Source: a virus
DNA length: 64,000 nt
Direction: 5' to 3' (one strand)
Virus record (IMG/VR): IMGVR_UViG_3300009104_002192
Coordinates: 62,001 to 126,000 of that record
Below, piece by piece: positions 33,688-44,700 of the stretch. The position numbers and the translations under genes were made by a program. The notes below the pieces were generated by a model that worked only from the letters and a program-made list of their open reading frames with translations, searched no databases and was not told the DNA's origin. How positions within the stretch are numbered: position 1 is the first letter of the stretch; every line of letters starts with the position of its first letter.

Positions 33688-34599
33688 ATGAGGATATTAA
33701 ACGAGTTCTTTCTCGAGAAAGAGGAAAACGTTGAGGAAGTAGAGACATCTACCAACGAAAAAGGCGAAGAGATAAAAACTACTAAGTCTGTAAAAAAGCC
33801 TGTAAAAAAAACCTTCGTAGTTAAAAAACCAAATCGTTCTCTATACGATGAGGCAGAATTATTTTATGGCGTCAAGCTTTCTGAAGGTATCAAAGCGGGT
33901 CTTTTAACCCGAGCTCTCTTAGCTAAAAGGTTTAATAACGATGGCGGGATTCTTAGCGAAAACGAAAAAGATAAATTTGCTACTCTTTACATGGGTCTTT
34001 TTGAAAAACAAGCCAAGCTTCAAAAATTGGAAATGAAAGTAGCTAAGGATTTAACAGATAAAGAAAAGAAAGAAAAAGAAAAAATCATTGAAGAGTTAGG
34101 CGCGTCTAGGGAAGAAATACAAGAGTTTGAGATGGCTCAAGCGAGCTTATTTGATCAAACGGCAGAAAATAGAGCCCGTAATAAAACTATTCTTTGGTGG
34201 GTATTACAATTGTCTTATGAAAAAGATGGGGATAATTACATAGAGGTCTTTTCCGGAGACAGTTACGAAGATAAAGTAGCTGAATATGATCGCTATGAAG
34301 ATCAGGAAGACGACTTCCTAGATGAAATGCTAAAGAAGCTTTCTTATGTTGTTAGTTTTTGGTTTGTAACCAAGGCTGATACAAAAGAAGAGTTAGACGT
34401 TTTATTAAATACTGCTGACGAAGAAGAGATCACAGGGGAGCCTTCTCAAGAAAAACCTGAAGAAAAACCTGAAGAAAAACCTAAAGAAAAACCTAAAGAA
34501 GAGCTTGAAGAAAAGACTAAAGAAAAACCCGTAAAAAAAACAAATCGGACAAAAAAAGTTGATAACGATAAGTCCAAAGTTGAAAAAGAAGAAAAATAA
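33688..34599 (+). CDS. Tail assembly chaperone-like protein
   Basis: A 303-residue acidic/helical protein. Residues about 45-90 read KPNRSLYDEAELFYGVKLSE, then GIKAGLLTRALLAKRFNND and LSENEKDKFATLY, a pattern I associate with chaperone-type proteins placed between tube and tape measure genes in marine siphoviruses. A central WWVLQLSYEKDG and a long coiled region follow. The C-terminal 60 residues are a Lys/Glu/Pro repeat (EKPEEKPEEKPKEKPKEE). It may keep the giant tape measure protein soluble before tube assembly. A terminator follows, and no programmed frameshift to the next gene was found. Confidence 0.6.
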   Translation: MRILNEFFLEKEENVEEVETSTNEKGEEIKTTKSVKKPVKKTFVVKKPNRSLYDEAELFYGVKLSEGIKAGLLTRALLAKRFNNDGGILSENEKDKFATLYMGLFEKQAKLQKLEMKVAKDLTDKEKKEKEKIIEELGASREEIQEFEMAQASLFDQTAENRARNKTILWWVLQLSYEKDGDNYIEVFSGDSYEDKVAEYDRYEDQEDDFLDEMLKKLSYVVSFWFVTKADTKEELDVLLNTADEEEITGEPSQEKPEEKPEEKPKEKPKEELEEKTKEKPVKKTNRTKKVDNDKSKVEKEEK

Positions 34600-34613
34600 A
34601 AATTGATCTTCTT

Positions 34614-34643
34614 AGCCCCACCCGAAAGGTGGGGCTTATTTTT
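34614..34643 (+). terminator. Intrinsic terminator between chaperone-region genes
   Basis: AGCCCCACC (34614-34622), loop CGAAA, GGTGGGGCT (34628-34636), then TATTTTTTT. It ends only a few bases before the next ATG. Confidence 0.93.
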
Positions 34644-34649
34644 TTATAA

Positions 34650-35693
34650 ATGAAGAAGCCTGTAAAGAAATTAACCAAGAATAAGCTAAAAGGTTTATAT
34701 TTAAACGTATTAAAAGGATATACTGTTTGTGAGAAAACGGAGAATCTTAATGAGTTTTATATTAAACATTTAGATATTCATTCTTCTACGGACATTGATG
34801 AAGCTCACGATTCTCATTTCGACAGAGCTAAAAAAAAGGGCTTACCCACGGAGGAAGACCAGCTCAAGTATTTAGACAAAGAAGAGCTATGGACAAACAA
34901 AGAAGAAATGGAGCTGCAAAATCAAGAGGAAATGATCAAGAGGCTTCGACTTTCTAAAAGCAAAGTCATTCTTCAAGCTCAAATTAATTATTTCAATGAG
35001 GAGATAGAAAAAGAAACGATTATTCTTCACGAAAAGATAGATAAAAAAAACGATCTCATGGGGTTCACTGCTGAAGCTTATGCTAACAAAAAGATTAATG
35101 AGTTTTATATTTATAATACCTTATATAAGGACCCTGATCTAAAGCAATTGTATTTCGAAAAAGAAGAGTTTGACTATATAAATTTTGAAAATTTCTCGAA
35201 GTTAATAGCTGCTTACAATGAAAATACAAAACATTATAATGCTTTAAACCTGAAGAGAGTAGCTTTAAGCACGTTTTTTTTAAATTATTTTTACCTATGC
35301 GACGACAACCCTCAAATATTTTTTGGTAAACCTGTAATTGATTTAACTTATCATCAGGTAGAATTATTCGGATACGCTAGGCATTTCAAACATATGATGT
35401 CTGAAGCTAAGTCTAAACCGCCAGATGAATTTTATGACGACCCAGACAAGCTTATAGAATACGTAGAAGCGGGTAAAAATGCTGAATCTATAATCGAGAA
35501 AGCTCAATCACAAGGTAAGGACAATGCTGCAACCTCTATTGTTGGGGCGACCAAGGAAGATCTGAAAAGAATGGGTTTATCTGCCGGAAATCATGATGTG
35601 GGAGATGTAAATCTAAGCAAAGTGGCGTCTCAAAAAGACGGATCTTTAGACATGGATGACTTGATAAAAATCCACGAAAAGGGAAGTCTGTAA
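34650..35693 (+). CDS. Tail assembly protein candidate upstream of the tape measure gene
   Basis: A 347-residue soluble, helical protein (EEMIKRLRLSKSKVILQAQI, NFENFSKLIAAYNENTKHYN) with no signal, membrane helix or known motif. Its start lies directly behind a terminator with no ribosome binding site, so expression must come from read-through or from an unrecognised start nearby. In siphoviruses this place is held by the second tail chaperone (lambda T, made by frameshift). Here it is a separate gene, which may replace the frameshift product. The function is inferred from place only. Confidence 0.55.
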   Translation: MKKPVKKLTKNKLKGLYLNVLKGYTVCEKTENLNEFYIKHLDIHSSTDIDEAHDSHFDRAKKKGLPTEEDQLKYLDKEELWTNKEEMELQNQEEMIKRLRLSKSKVILQAQINYFNEEIEKETIILHEKIDKKNDLMGFTAEAYANKKINEFYIYNTLYKDPDLKQLYFEKEEFDYINFENFSKLIAAYNENTKHYNALNLKRVALSTFFLNYFYLCDDNPQIFFGKPVIDLTYHQVELFGYARHFKHMMSEAKSKPPDEFYDDPDKLIEYVEAGKNAESIIEKAQSQGKDNAATSIVGATKEDLKRMGLSAGNHDVGDVNLSKVASQKDGSLDMDDLIKIHEKGSL

Positions 35694-35700
35694 GTGTAAT
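35694..35700 (+). promoter_or_regulatory. GTGTAAT element before the tape measure gene
   Basis: It starts immediately after the preceding stop codon and 49 bases before the ATG at 35743. The sequence continues TACAGATAATATCCC; AAGGAATAAGGA is the ribosome binding site. Confidence 0.5.
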
Positions 35701-35742
35701 TACAGATAATATCCCTCGGGTATGTTTATCAAGGAATAAGGA

Positions 35743-38700
35743 ATGGCAGAATCCGCATCAGTAAGAGTAAGGGCAGAGTTAGACTCGCGCCCCGCAGAGA
35801 AAACCTTGGCCCGCTTTGTAAAAAAAGCGGAAAGTGTTGATGTAAGGCTGTCTTTAAAAGACAAGAACTTTACTCAGCCTCTCGGAAGAATTACCGGAGC
35901 CGCTGACGAGTTCAATAAATCTCTCGCTGCTTCGAACGCTCGCGTCGTAGCTTTCGCGGCCTCAGCTGGGTTAATGTATTCCGTCCAAAGAGCTTTAGTC
36001 TCTGTTACTAAATCAGCCATTGAGGTGGAGGCAGCCTTGGCTGATATCAATGTTATCCTTGGAGCTTCCTCTACAAATCTTGCTAAATTTGGAGATCAAT
36101 TATTTAAAATAGCAGGGCAAACTGGTCAAGCTTTTCAAACAGTTACCGTGGCCGCTACTGAATTGGCTCGTCAGGGTTTATCGATGGAGGAAACCCTCAG
36201 GCGAACTAAAGATGCCATGATCCTGACTAGATTGGCCGGTATGGATGCGGCTTCAGCCGTAGACGCCTTAACGGCCTCAATCAACTCATTCAACAAAGCG
36301 GCTATCACGTCTACCGAAATAGTAAACAAAATGGCTACAGTCGATGCGGCCTTTGCGGTAAGTACAAACGATTTAGCGGACGCCTTAAAACGCGTAGGTA
36401 GTAGCGCTATTGACGCGGGAGTTAGTTTCGACCAGTTGATGGCTATGACTACATCAGTGCAACAGATTACTGCTCGTGGTGGCGCAGTTATCGGTAACTC
36501 ATTAAAGTCTATCTTCACCCGCATTCAAAGAACCGAGGTTTTGGATCAACTGCAAATGTTGGGCGTGGCAGTAAGAGACATGAAAGGAAATACTTTACCA
36601 GCTATCCAAATCATGACCCAATTGGCTAAAACTATAGATAGTTTAAGCTCTGCTCAAAAAGCTAACATTACAGAATTAATGGGTGGCGTCTTCCAAATCA
36701 ACGTAGTTAAAGCTGCTCTCGGTGATTTAGGTAAGGAATATTCTATTTATCAAAACGCTTTAAAAGTTTCTACAGACGCAACCGACGCAGCGACTAAAAG
36801 AAATGAAAAGTTAAATGAAACTCTATCTGCTTTAGTAAATAAAACTTTCCAGAACGTTAAGAAAGCAGGCGCGGAGATCGGCAAATTAACTATCGCTCCA
36901 GCCTTGGAGGGGGTGCTAGATAAAGTAAATAGTGCGCTGGAAAAATTCGACCCGAAAGATTCAGAAAGCACTGGTAATAAAATTGCTCGAGGAATTCTGG
37001 AAGGCATAGGTAACTTCATTAAGGGACCCGGGTTAATTATTGGTTTAGCTGTCATAGGAAAACTTCTTCAACAATTCGGTAAATTTGCTAGCGACTCATT
37101 CAAAGAGTTCTTTAATATCAACGAAGCAGCGAAAAAAAGACTCGCTATGGAGAAGTTTATTAATCAAGAACTATCTCACAACGAAGATTTAACACAAGCT
37201 ATATTATCGGGAGAACTGAAAGTTGCTGATGCAGAAAAAATTATATTAAAAGGTTTAGAAGCTCGAGTTCTCCAGCAGGAGAAATTAAATAGGTTGATCA
37301 AGGAGGCTTCTTACGGGCTGAGCCGTAGAGGGGCTCATGCGGCATTGGTTGATCCGACAGAAGGAACTTACGCAGTTAAGCCTCCTAAAAGGTCTGGTGG
37401 CCATGTCCCGAATTTTTCTCAGATAGATATTCAGGCTTTAGTTAAAGAAGAGTTAACGTCTGCAAGCTATGCAAAATCAGGCACGAAAGCTGTAATTGAT
37501 ACCTTACCCGGTTTAGGACTCCATGTAAGAAATACCGAAGAGAGCATATCTTACGCTCCGGGTATGAGGTCTCCTTTTATCAATCCCCCAATTGATAGTC
37601 CCGAAGGAAGAACTCATAGAGAAAAATCAATACGGCAGACTGGTATAGACCCTTATCAATTATCATCGAGTTCAGGGCTTCCGGGTTTTGCCAAGGCTAA
37701 CAAAAAAAAGCCTACCCCAAAAATAAAAGACTTAAGATCTAGTAATAAATCAAAAGGCGTACTTCTCCCAGAGTTTGGCAGGAACGACACGAACTTAACG
37801 TTTCAATCAAGTCTAGCTCAAGTCTTTCCTGACACTAAGAGCCTAGAGAGGCAGAAATGGGCAGAAAAGGGCTTTACCGGTTTTAAGATGACTGGTGTAA
37901 AAGCTGCTAGATTAAGAGAAAAATCTTCAGCCTCTTTCGACACCTTGTTAGATTCCAATTTCGACCCCGCGATACAAGGCTTGGGTTCATCTATAGTAGG
38001 AACCAATAAGGGTAAACTTCCTAAAAAGACCACCGGAAAATTTTCTGATTACTTTGATAAAAAAGCTTGGCCTCAAACTAAAGGTCGAATCTTCGAAGCG
38101 GCTTTAAATTATGTTGCAGTTAACATGTCTGCAAAAGCTCAAATGAACAACAGGCTTGCAGAGATTAAAAATCTTACTGGAGGAGAAACTTGGGATTTCC
38201 CAGATATAAAAAATCAATTGGCGTCTTTATATAAGATTCAGCCGGCGGGGAACTGGGACGCTAAGTCGAACATTGACCAAGGGACTCAAGCCTCTATTAT
38301 CAAGAAAACTTTGAATACTAAATATCAAGGTAAAACTATTCCAAATAAATCTGCCGGATCTATTCCTAACTTCAGCCTAGGCCAAAAAGTTATGGGCATA
38401 AATACTATTCAGGCAAAAAACGCGATAGAAAGATTTAGATCTGGAGAAATTTCGCAAGCGCAAGGATTAGTTACTCAGATTAATTCTTCCAGAAGTTTAT
38501 CTTCAGCAGAAAAGAGCACATTGAAAGAGGAGATCAATGCTATTAGACGTCAAAAGAAAAACGCAAAGAATCCTAAAGGCCTAACTATCGATGGGACTAA
38601 TTTAGGGAGCATGCTAGTTCCAAGAGTCGGCTCTTCTCAGGGAACCGGTTTAGCTAAGCCTAAAATAGATAAAGACAATACCTTGCTCCGTCAATATCTT

Positions 38701-41700
38701 TCGAAAAATTACCAAGCGAAAACTGGATTAAATTTTGACAAGCTCCCTGAAGAAGCGAAAAAGAAAGTCATAAGCTCAACGAAAGCTTCATTTCCTGTTT
38801 TGGCTCCTTCTCGAGGCAACAACGTCAACATTGTCGATGATGTAGCCACCGCGATAGAAAAAGAAACTAGAAGCTTCGTAGCAAGCATGAAAGGCGGGAG
38901 TGAAGCCAAAAAAGCAAACGTACTAAACAACTTAAGCACTCATCAGAGTAGTATCAGCTCCGCTGCTGGAGCAGTATTTGAGTCAGGAATTAAATCAGCT
39001 TTTGATTTAGAAATTGGGAAAACAAATGATAGGTTCGATGTCTCGACCTCTGCAGGTCTTAAGGAGGCTTTTCCAATTGAAACCCCTTATGGAGAATTTA
39101 AAATAGATGATAATAGCCCATTGAGACAAGACATGGCCGCAAAGATTTTGAGGCAAAAAATACAAATGGGTATAGCTTCCGGGGGGCATGTGCCAAACTT
39201 CGCATCTCCCCAATCTTTGACAACGCCGCCTCCGCCGTACACACGTGAAGAGACCGAGAGATTAATCAAGCTCTGGACCAGCGGCAAAGCAAATCGTTTT
39301 GATCCAAACGATTTGTGGGAATCCATGCCTAGGAACAGAAGAGGCCCCGAGGTAGACCCAATTACGGGGTTACCTGTAAGCCTCAAAAGTCCTACTCACT
39401 CAGCCCGTTTGCAAAGGGGCTATCAGGGGAATCCCGCCTTTGGGTTTGGACTCAGCCCTTGGTCCGGGGGGGCTGTCGAACCAAGAGTAAATCCGAGAAC
39501 GGGCTTGCCTTATGCTGGGGGTTTTATTCCTAGTTTTAGCAAAAAAGATACAAACAGAATGAGAGAGTCTAAACAGGCGGGAGTGCCTTATTCTCAGACT
39601 TACCTCAGCTTCGTTGATACGTCGAAATACGCTGGCCCTGTGATAGGGAACAGAAAGGATGAACCAACCTACCAAGCCCTGATAAAAGCCGTTAGAAGCC
39701 ATCCTGACCCCAAGAATGCAGGTATGGCAGCGGGTGGATACATCCCGAGTTTTGCTGATGCTGCAGATGCCCCCGCCCCTCTACCGATAAAGAAGATGAA
39801 TCTAGATGATCTTGGTTCTGAACCTCTGAAAAGGGTTAAAACGCTAGAGTCTAAATTGAAAGGCTTTGTAGCGAGGTTAGAAAAAATGAACGAAACTACG
39901 GGCGGCTTAAGCCCAGAAGTAAATGAAGCTGTAGAAGAAGCAAAAGGAGCCCTTTCATTTGTTCAGAAGACTGGGAAAAAGTTAGGAGAGCTTGGTGGTA
40001 AAATTCAAGAGCTAGAAGATGAACTGAAGCCGTTGGAAACTGATCTTGACGAAGCTAACCTGTCAATTCAGGGAAGCAATACTCATCTTGAGGGCTTACG
40101 CGGCGAGCTTGAACAATTTAAAGCCGAGTTGGGTCAAACGGAAGACGGAGTAACTCTCGCGAGAGAAGATTTGAAAGCATCTAATAATGCTATATCAAGC
40201 TTACCCAATCTGGAGGATGGGTATAAAAATTTAAAAACAAAGGAAGAGGAAAAGCTCCAAGAACTAAGAGCCGCAGAACAAGCTGCTGGAAAACAAGAAA
40301 GAAAAAATCTGGTTAATAAGAGAGCTGTGATCCAAGGGGACTTTGACGAAGAGGGAATGCGCCACGGTCAACCTGATAGAGTGGGGTACACAAAAAGCGT
40401 TTTAGGAGAATTAGGAGCAAACGCTGGCCAAGCAGGAGGTAGGAGTTCGATAAAGACCTTAACGGAGGGGGTTGGAGCTAGCAAGACGGGTCAACTAGAT
40501 TTAAAGGCTCAAGATGCTCTTGCGATAACTTTACAAAAGCAAAGAAACGCCGCAATCATGGGGCAACATGACGAAGCACAGAAGATAGAAGATGAATTCA
40601 GGCTTACTCATAAAATCTCAGAAAAACATACGCATACCCAAGATGCTTTAGATAAAGTTTTTCAGAAAAATTTAGACGCCGGCACAACCATAGGTAACAA
40701 GGCCGAGGAAGAAGCAGCCCTGTGGGATAAAACAACACAAGCCAAGAAGGCTGAGTATGAGACTGCCAAAGACAAGACAAAATTAGCTGAAGGTGAATAT
40801 AAAGAAGCGAAGAGGCTGAAGGGCTTGCGCGGTAAAAGAGAAAAAGCTTTAGATAAAGCAACAAGAGCGGAAGAGAAAGCGGCTGATCAGGTAACATTGA
40901 CTAATCGTAAGATATCAGAAGGAAATCAAGAGCGGGATAAGCAAAAACGTAAACAAAAAGATATAAATAATAAAATTGATAAAGTCAACAAGGAGTTGGA
41001 TGATGAGGTAAAAGCACAGGCGGCAAAAACAAAAGAAGTTGAGGAAGGCGTAGATAAGGCAAAAAAAGTTAACGATTCCACGGGCAAAGTTGAGAAAGGA
41101 CTACAAAAAGAAGCTGAGGGTCGTAAAAATCAAAGCTTCGGAGCAGGATCATACAATCCGTGGTCTCAGCAAGGGAAAAGATATAAATCTCTAAAGGTTG
41201 CTGCTGGTGGAGATACGGATGCACTTGCCGCTCTTGGACTGACTCAAGGGCAAGCTCAGGGTGAATTAGCTGGAGCTAAAGAACAAAGACAACAAGCCAT
41301 ACAAGGTAAAGCTATGTTGGCTTCAATGGCGTTGCCGATGGTAACGAGCATGGCTGCTCAACATTTTGAAGAAGGTACTGAAGAAGGCGCGCGCGGCAAG
41401 GCGGGGGCGGAGGCAATCGGACAGGCAGGCTCTATGGCTGCTATGGGTGCGATGTTTGGACCTTGGGGTGCAGCTGCAGGTGCCGTTGTCGGAGCAACAA
41501 TGGGGATTATAGACGTTTTAGGCAAGTGGGAAGATAAAACTTATGAATTTAATACCGCTGCGGAAACAGCAGAGGAGAAATTGACTAAATTCAATAACGC
41601 TTCACAAACTTATTTAAAGTCTCTTACTGAATTCAACGAAGTAATGACTTCTACATCTGGTGAAATTGACGGAAATAAAGCTGACAAATTTAGAAAAAAT

Positions 41701-44700
41701 CTTAGCGAAGCTTTACTAAGTATTCCAAGTGAATACAGATTCCAACTTAGCAAGGCTCAAGGTAATGTAGAAAGGATTCAAGAGATCTTTGCAGAAATTC
41801 AAGCAGACTTGCAAAGAGACGCGAATACCAGAAGAGCTCAAGCGGACTTAGCCACAGAGATAGAAGAAAGAATACCTAGAGGCAAAGGGAAGATGTTTAA
41901 AGGAAAGGAGAGTGATAGCGATCAGAAAAAAGTTTTCGAAATGATCAAGAGTACTTTAGACATGAGTAGGTTTTACGGAGAGGAAGGGGAAAAGCTCGGA
42001 GCTAAATTAAGAAACGCTTCTAAAAAAATAGCTAGCGATTTTAGTGGCTTTAAGGCCGTTTTAAAAGAGGCTGGCGCAGACGCAAAAACCTTAGAATTGC
42101 TAGACGATATGCTTGAAGGTGGCGCGTCGAATATAACGCTGTTAGGTGATGAATTTGAAAACTTTGGTTCAGACGCCGCTCTCGCTTCTAGAGCAGGAGA
42201 TAATTTAACCTCTTCAATACTCGCTTATAGAAGAAGAATGGAGGCGGTCAAAGAAGAACAGGATAGATGGAACTCTATAATGGACGAATCTAAAGAACGA
42301 GTTAAAAGACTCGCGTCTGTATTGCTCGACAGATTAAAATTCATAGACAACATGAGGAATCAGCGGGCCGCCCATGCTAGAGGCATGGCCATGACCGAAA
42401 TAAAAGGCAGACAACAGGTAGCTCAACCGTTTATAGATAATATACAAAAGGTAGACTTAGGAGCTTCGGTTCAACGAGCCGATATGCAAAATAAACAGGT
42501 GAACTCTTTAGAAAAACTTAATAGCTCTATTAAGATAGGTTTAATCGGCACTATAAATGATAAATTTGAAAAACTAACGACTTCTACTGAAAGGATAACT
42601 GAAAACGCAAGTGAAGACCAGAACCTTACAAATAACGAGCTACAAAAACAAAATAAAACTTTAACAGGATACAGAGACGCTTTAATTAAAGCTGTAACGT
42701 CAGCTTCAGGTGGCGGGGACACGTTTCACGAAATAGCCGCCTCAATGAAAGAAATCATAAAGAAAGCAGAAGTAACGGGTTCTGCGCGCGCCGCATTGGA
42801 AAGCGATTTATTAGCCGTCGTAGAAAAAGGAAATCATGACTTGGCGTTAATGAGTGATGCTCACAAGAATGAACTAGAAACACAAAGACTAAGCGCTCAG
42901 TACCAAAAAGAGACTGCTATAAACACAAAGCAAATGGCCCAATTAGGAACTATTGGAGGAATGATGGCCGGGCCAGACTTTTCAAAGATTAATAAAGTGT
43001 TTGAAGATGCAGCTTTAAGCTCTTTTAGAGCAAACTCTGATCAAGAAGGAAGCAGGAGCTCTCTAAATATCTTAGATTTATTAAGAAATTTTGCTGGAAC
43101 ATCAGGAGCAGCTTTACCGGCTTCAATGAGAGCAAACGCTGTGGAGGGGGTAAAAAGTAACCTTTCCACTAAAGTAGCTAGAATCCGATCAGGTATGGAA
43201 AGTACCGGGCAAATGACTCCGGAGCTACAAGAAGAACTTGACCAGTTAAATAATAACCTAGACGAAATAGCAGAAACTAAAGTCGCCGCCCAGCTAAAAG
43301 ATGTTCCGACTCACTTGCAAACCATTGCGGACAAAATTAGCAGTCTAACAGATAAAACCGTAAATGAAGCCTCTATGGAGCAAGCTGTTGCGGCGGCACT
43401 AACATCGGTCATGGGCGGTTCTTCTAAGCATATAGTTGATCCTTTAGTAAGAATAGAATCTATACTTAACTTCCAGAGGGGAATTAACGAAATTAAACAA
43501 GTACAGAACAACGTAGCTGATGCGTTAAAGGCTCAACAACAACTAGCTGGAAATATAGAAACGAGTATGAGTGAAGTGGGAAGTATGGCGATAGACTTGG
43601 CTAAGAATGTACCCGACTCTATTTTAGACGCCACTGTAGGAATGAATATTAAACAAATTCGAGGTCTTATAGATAACGAAGGACAAGGTTTTACGCAAGA
43701 TGCGGAGGGGCTTGCTAAACAGAAAGGTGCCCTTCAGAAGTTAATGAACGTGGTGATCAAGTTAGACGGCACAATAACGAGGGGTAAGGTTTTCGATACT
43801 GACTGGGGGCTAAATTCGCCCGATCTTGTCGCTGAAAGGGAGGACGCTAAAATTATAGGTGGAAATACAAGTGCGATAAGTAGAACGGGGCAAGGGTCGA
43901 TGCTTCATAAACAGATAGTAGATTTAAAGGCGAATCAAGAGAAGTTTGAAAGTGACACGCGTTCAGGTAAGTATGACGAAGCCTTTAATGAGGGGATGAA
44001 CCTTACAAAAATATCAGCTCTGAAACGGCACATGTACGGCGCGGGCCCCATATCGGATGTCATCAGGATTACGAAGGAGCATTTAAGGATGAACAAAGAG
44101 TTCGGGTTTAAAGGGCCGGGAGAGGGACCCCGAGTCGATCATCAGCTTATCGAGAAATTTATTAATAAACTTGTAACATCCTCGGCTTCACTAAAGGGCG
44201 ATGAGAAACTCGATTTCGGTGCCGTATGGGGTTTACTAAGGGAAGCAGATCAGGAATGGGTAAATCAAAAAGGTCCAAGATACGGGATGGCTTTTAATCA
44301 GAGTGACGGAGGGAACCTCACTAATCAAAAGAAGGTTGTAAATGCTGCGCTGCTGGCTTTAGCTACGTATGCTGAGAATCAGAAGTCTGGAGCTAGCATA
44401 GATCACTCTGGGTCGTGGTCAGATCAATCTGGGCGAAGGAAGACGGTAAGGGAAGAAGTAAGAAATCAAATGAACGCGACCATGCAAGGACTTCAGCAGA
44501 GAGCCGATGATCCGCTACAAACGGGTAGAAAACATCAAGTGCTACCCACTTTCGATCAATTAACGGGAGAGGGGGGGTTGCTAGATAAGCAACTAGTTAA
44601 GAACCAAGAAGTGGAAAGTGCTCAAGCGGAAATGCGCAGATTAATGGCCCAGTTGACAAAACGCTCAACGGCTGAGCAAGTCAATATGATGAGGGACCGT

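Noticed and set aside
34440-34650. Programmed frameshift joining the chaperone gene (33688-34599) to the next frame, as in lambda G/GT
   Set aside because: A-rich runs near 34532-34560 could slip, but the -1 frame meets TGA within eight codons and the +1 frame ends at about 34607, so neither reaches the 34650 gene. A terminator also lies between.
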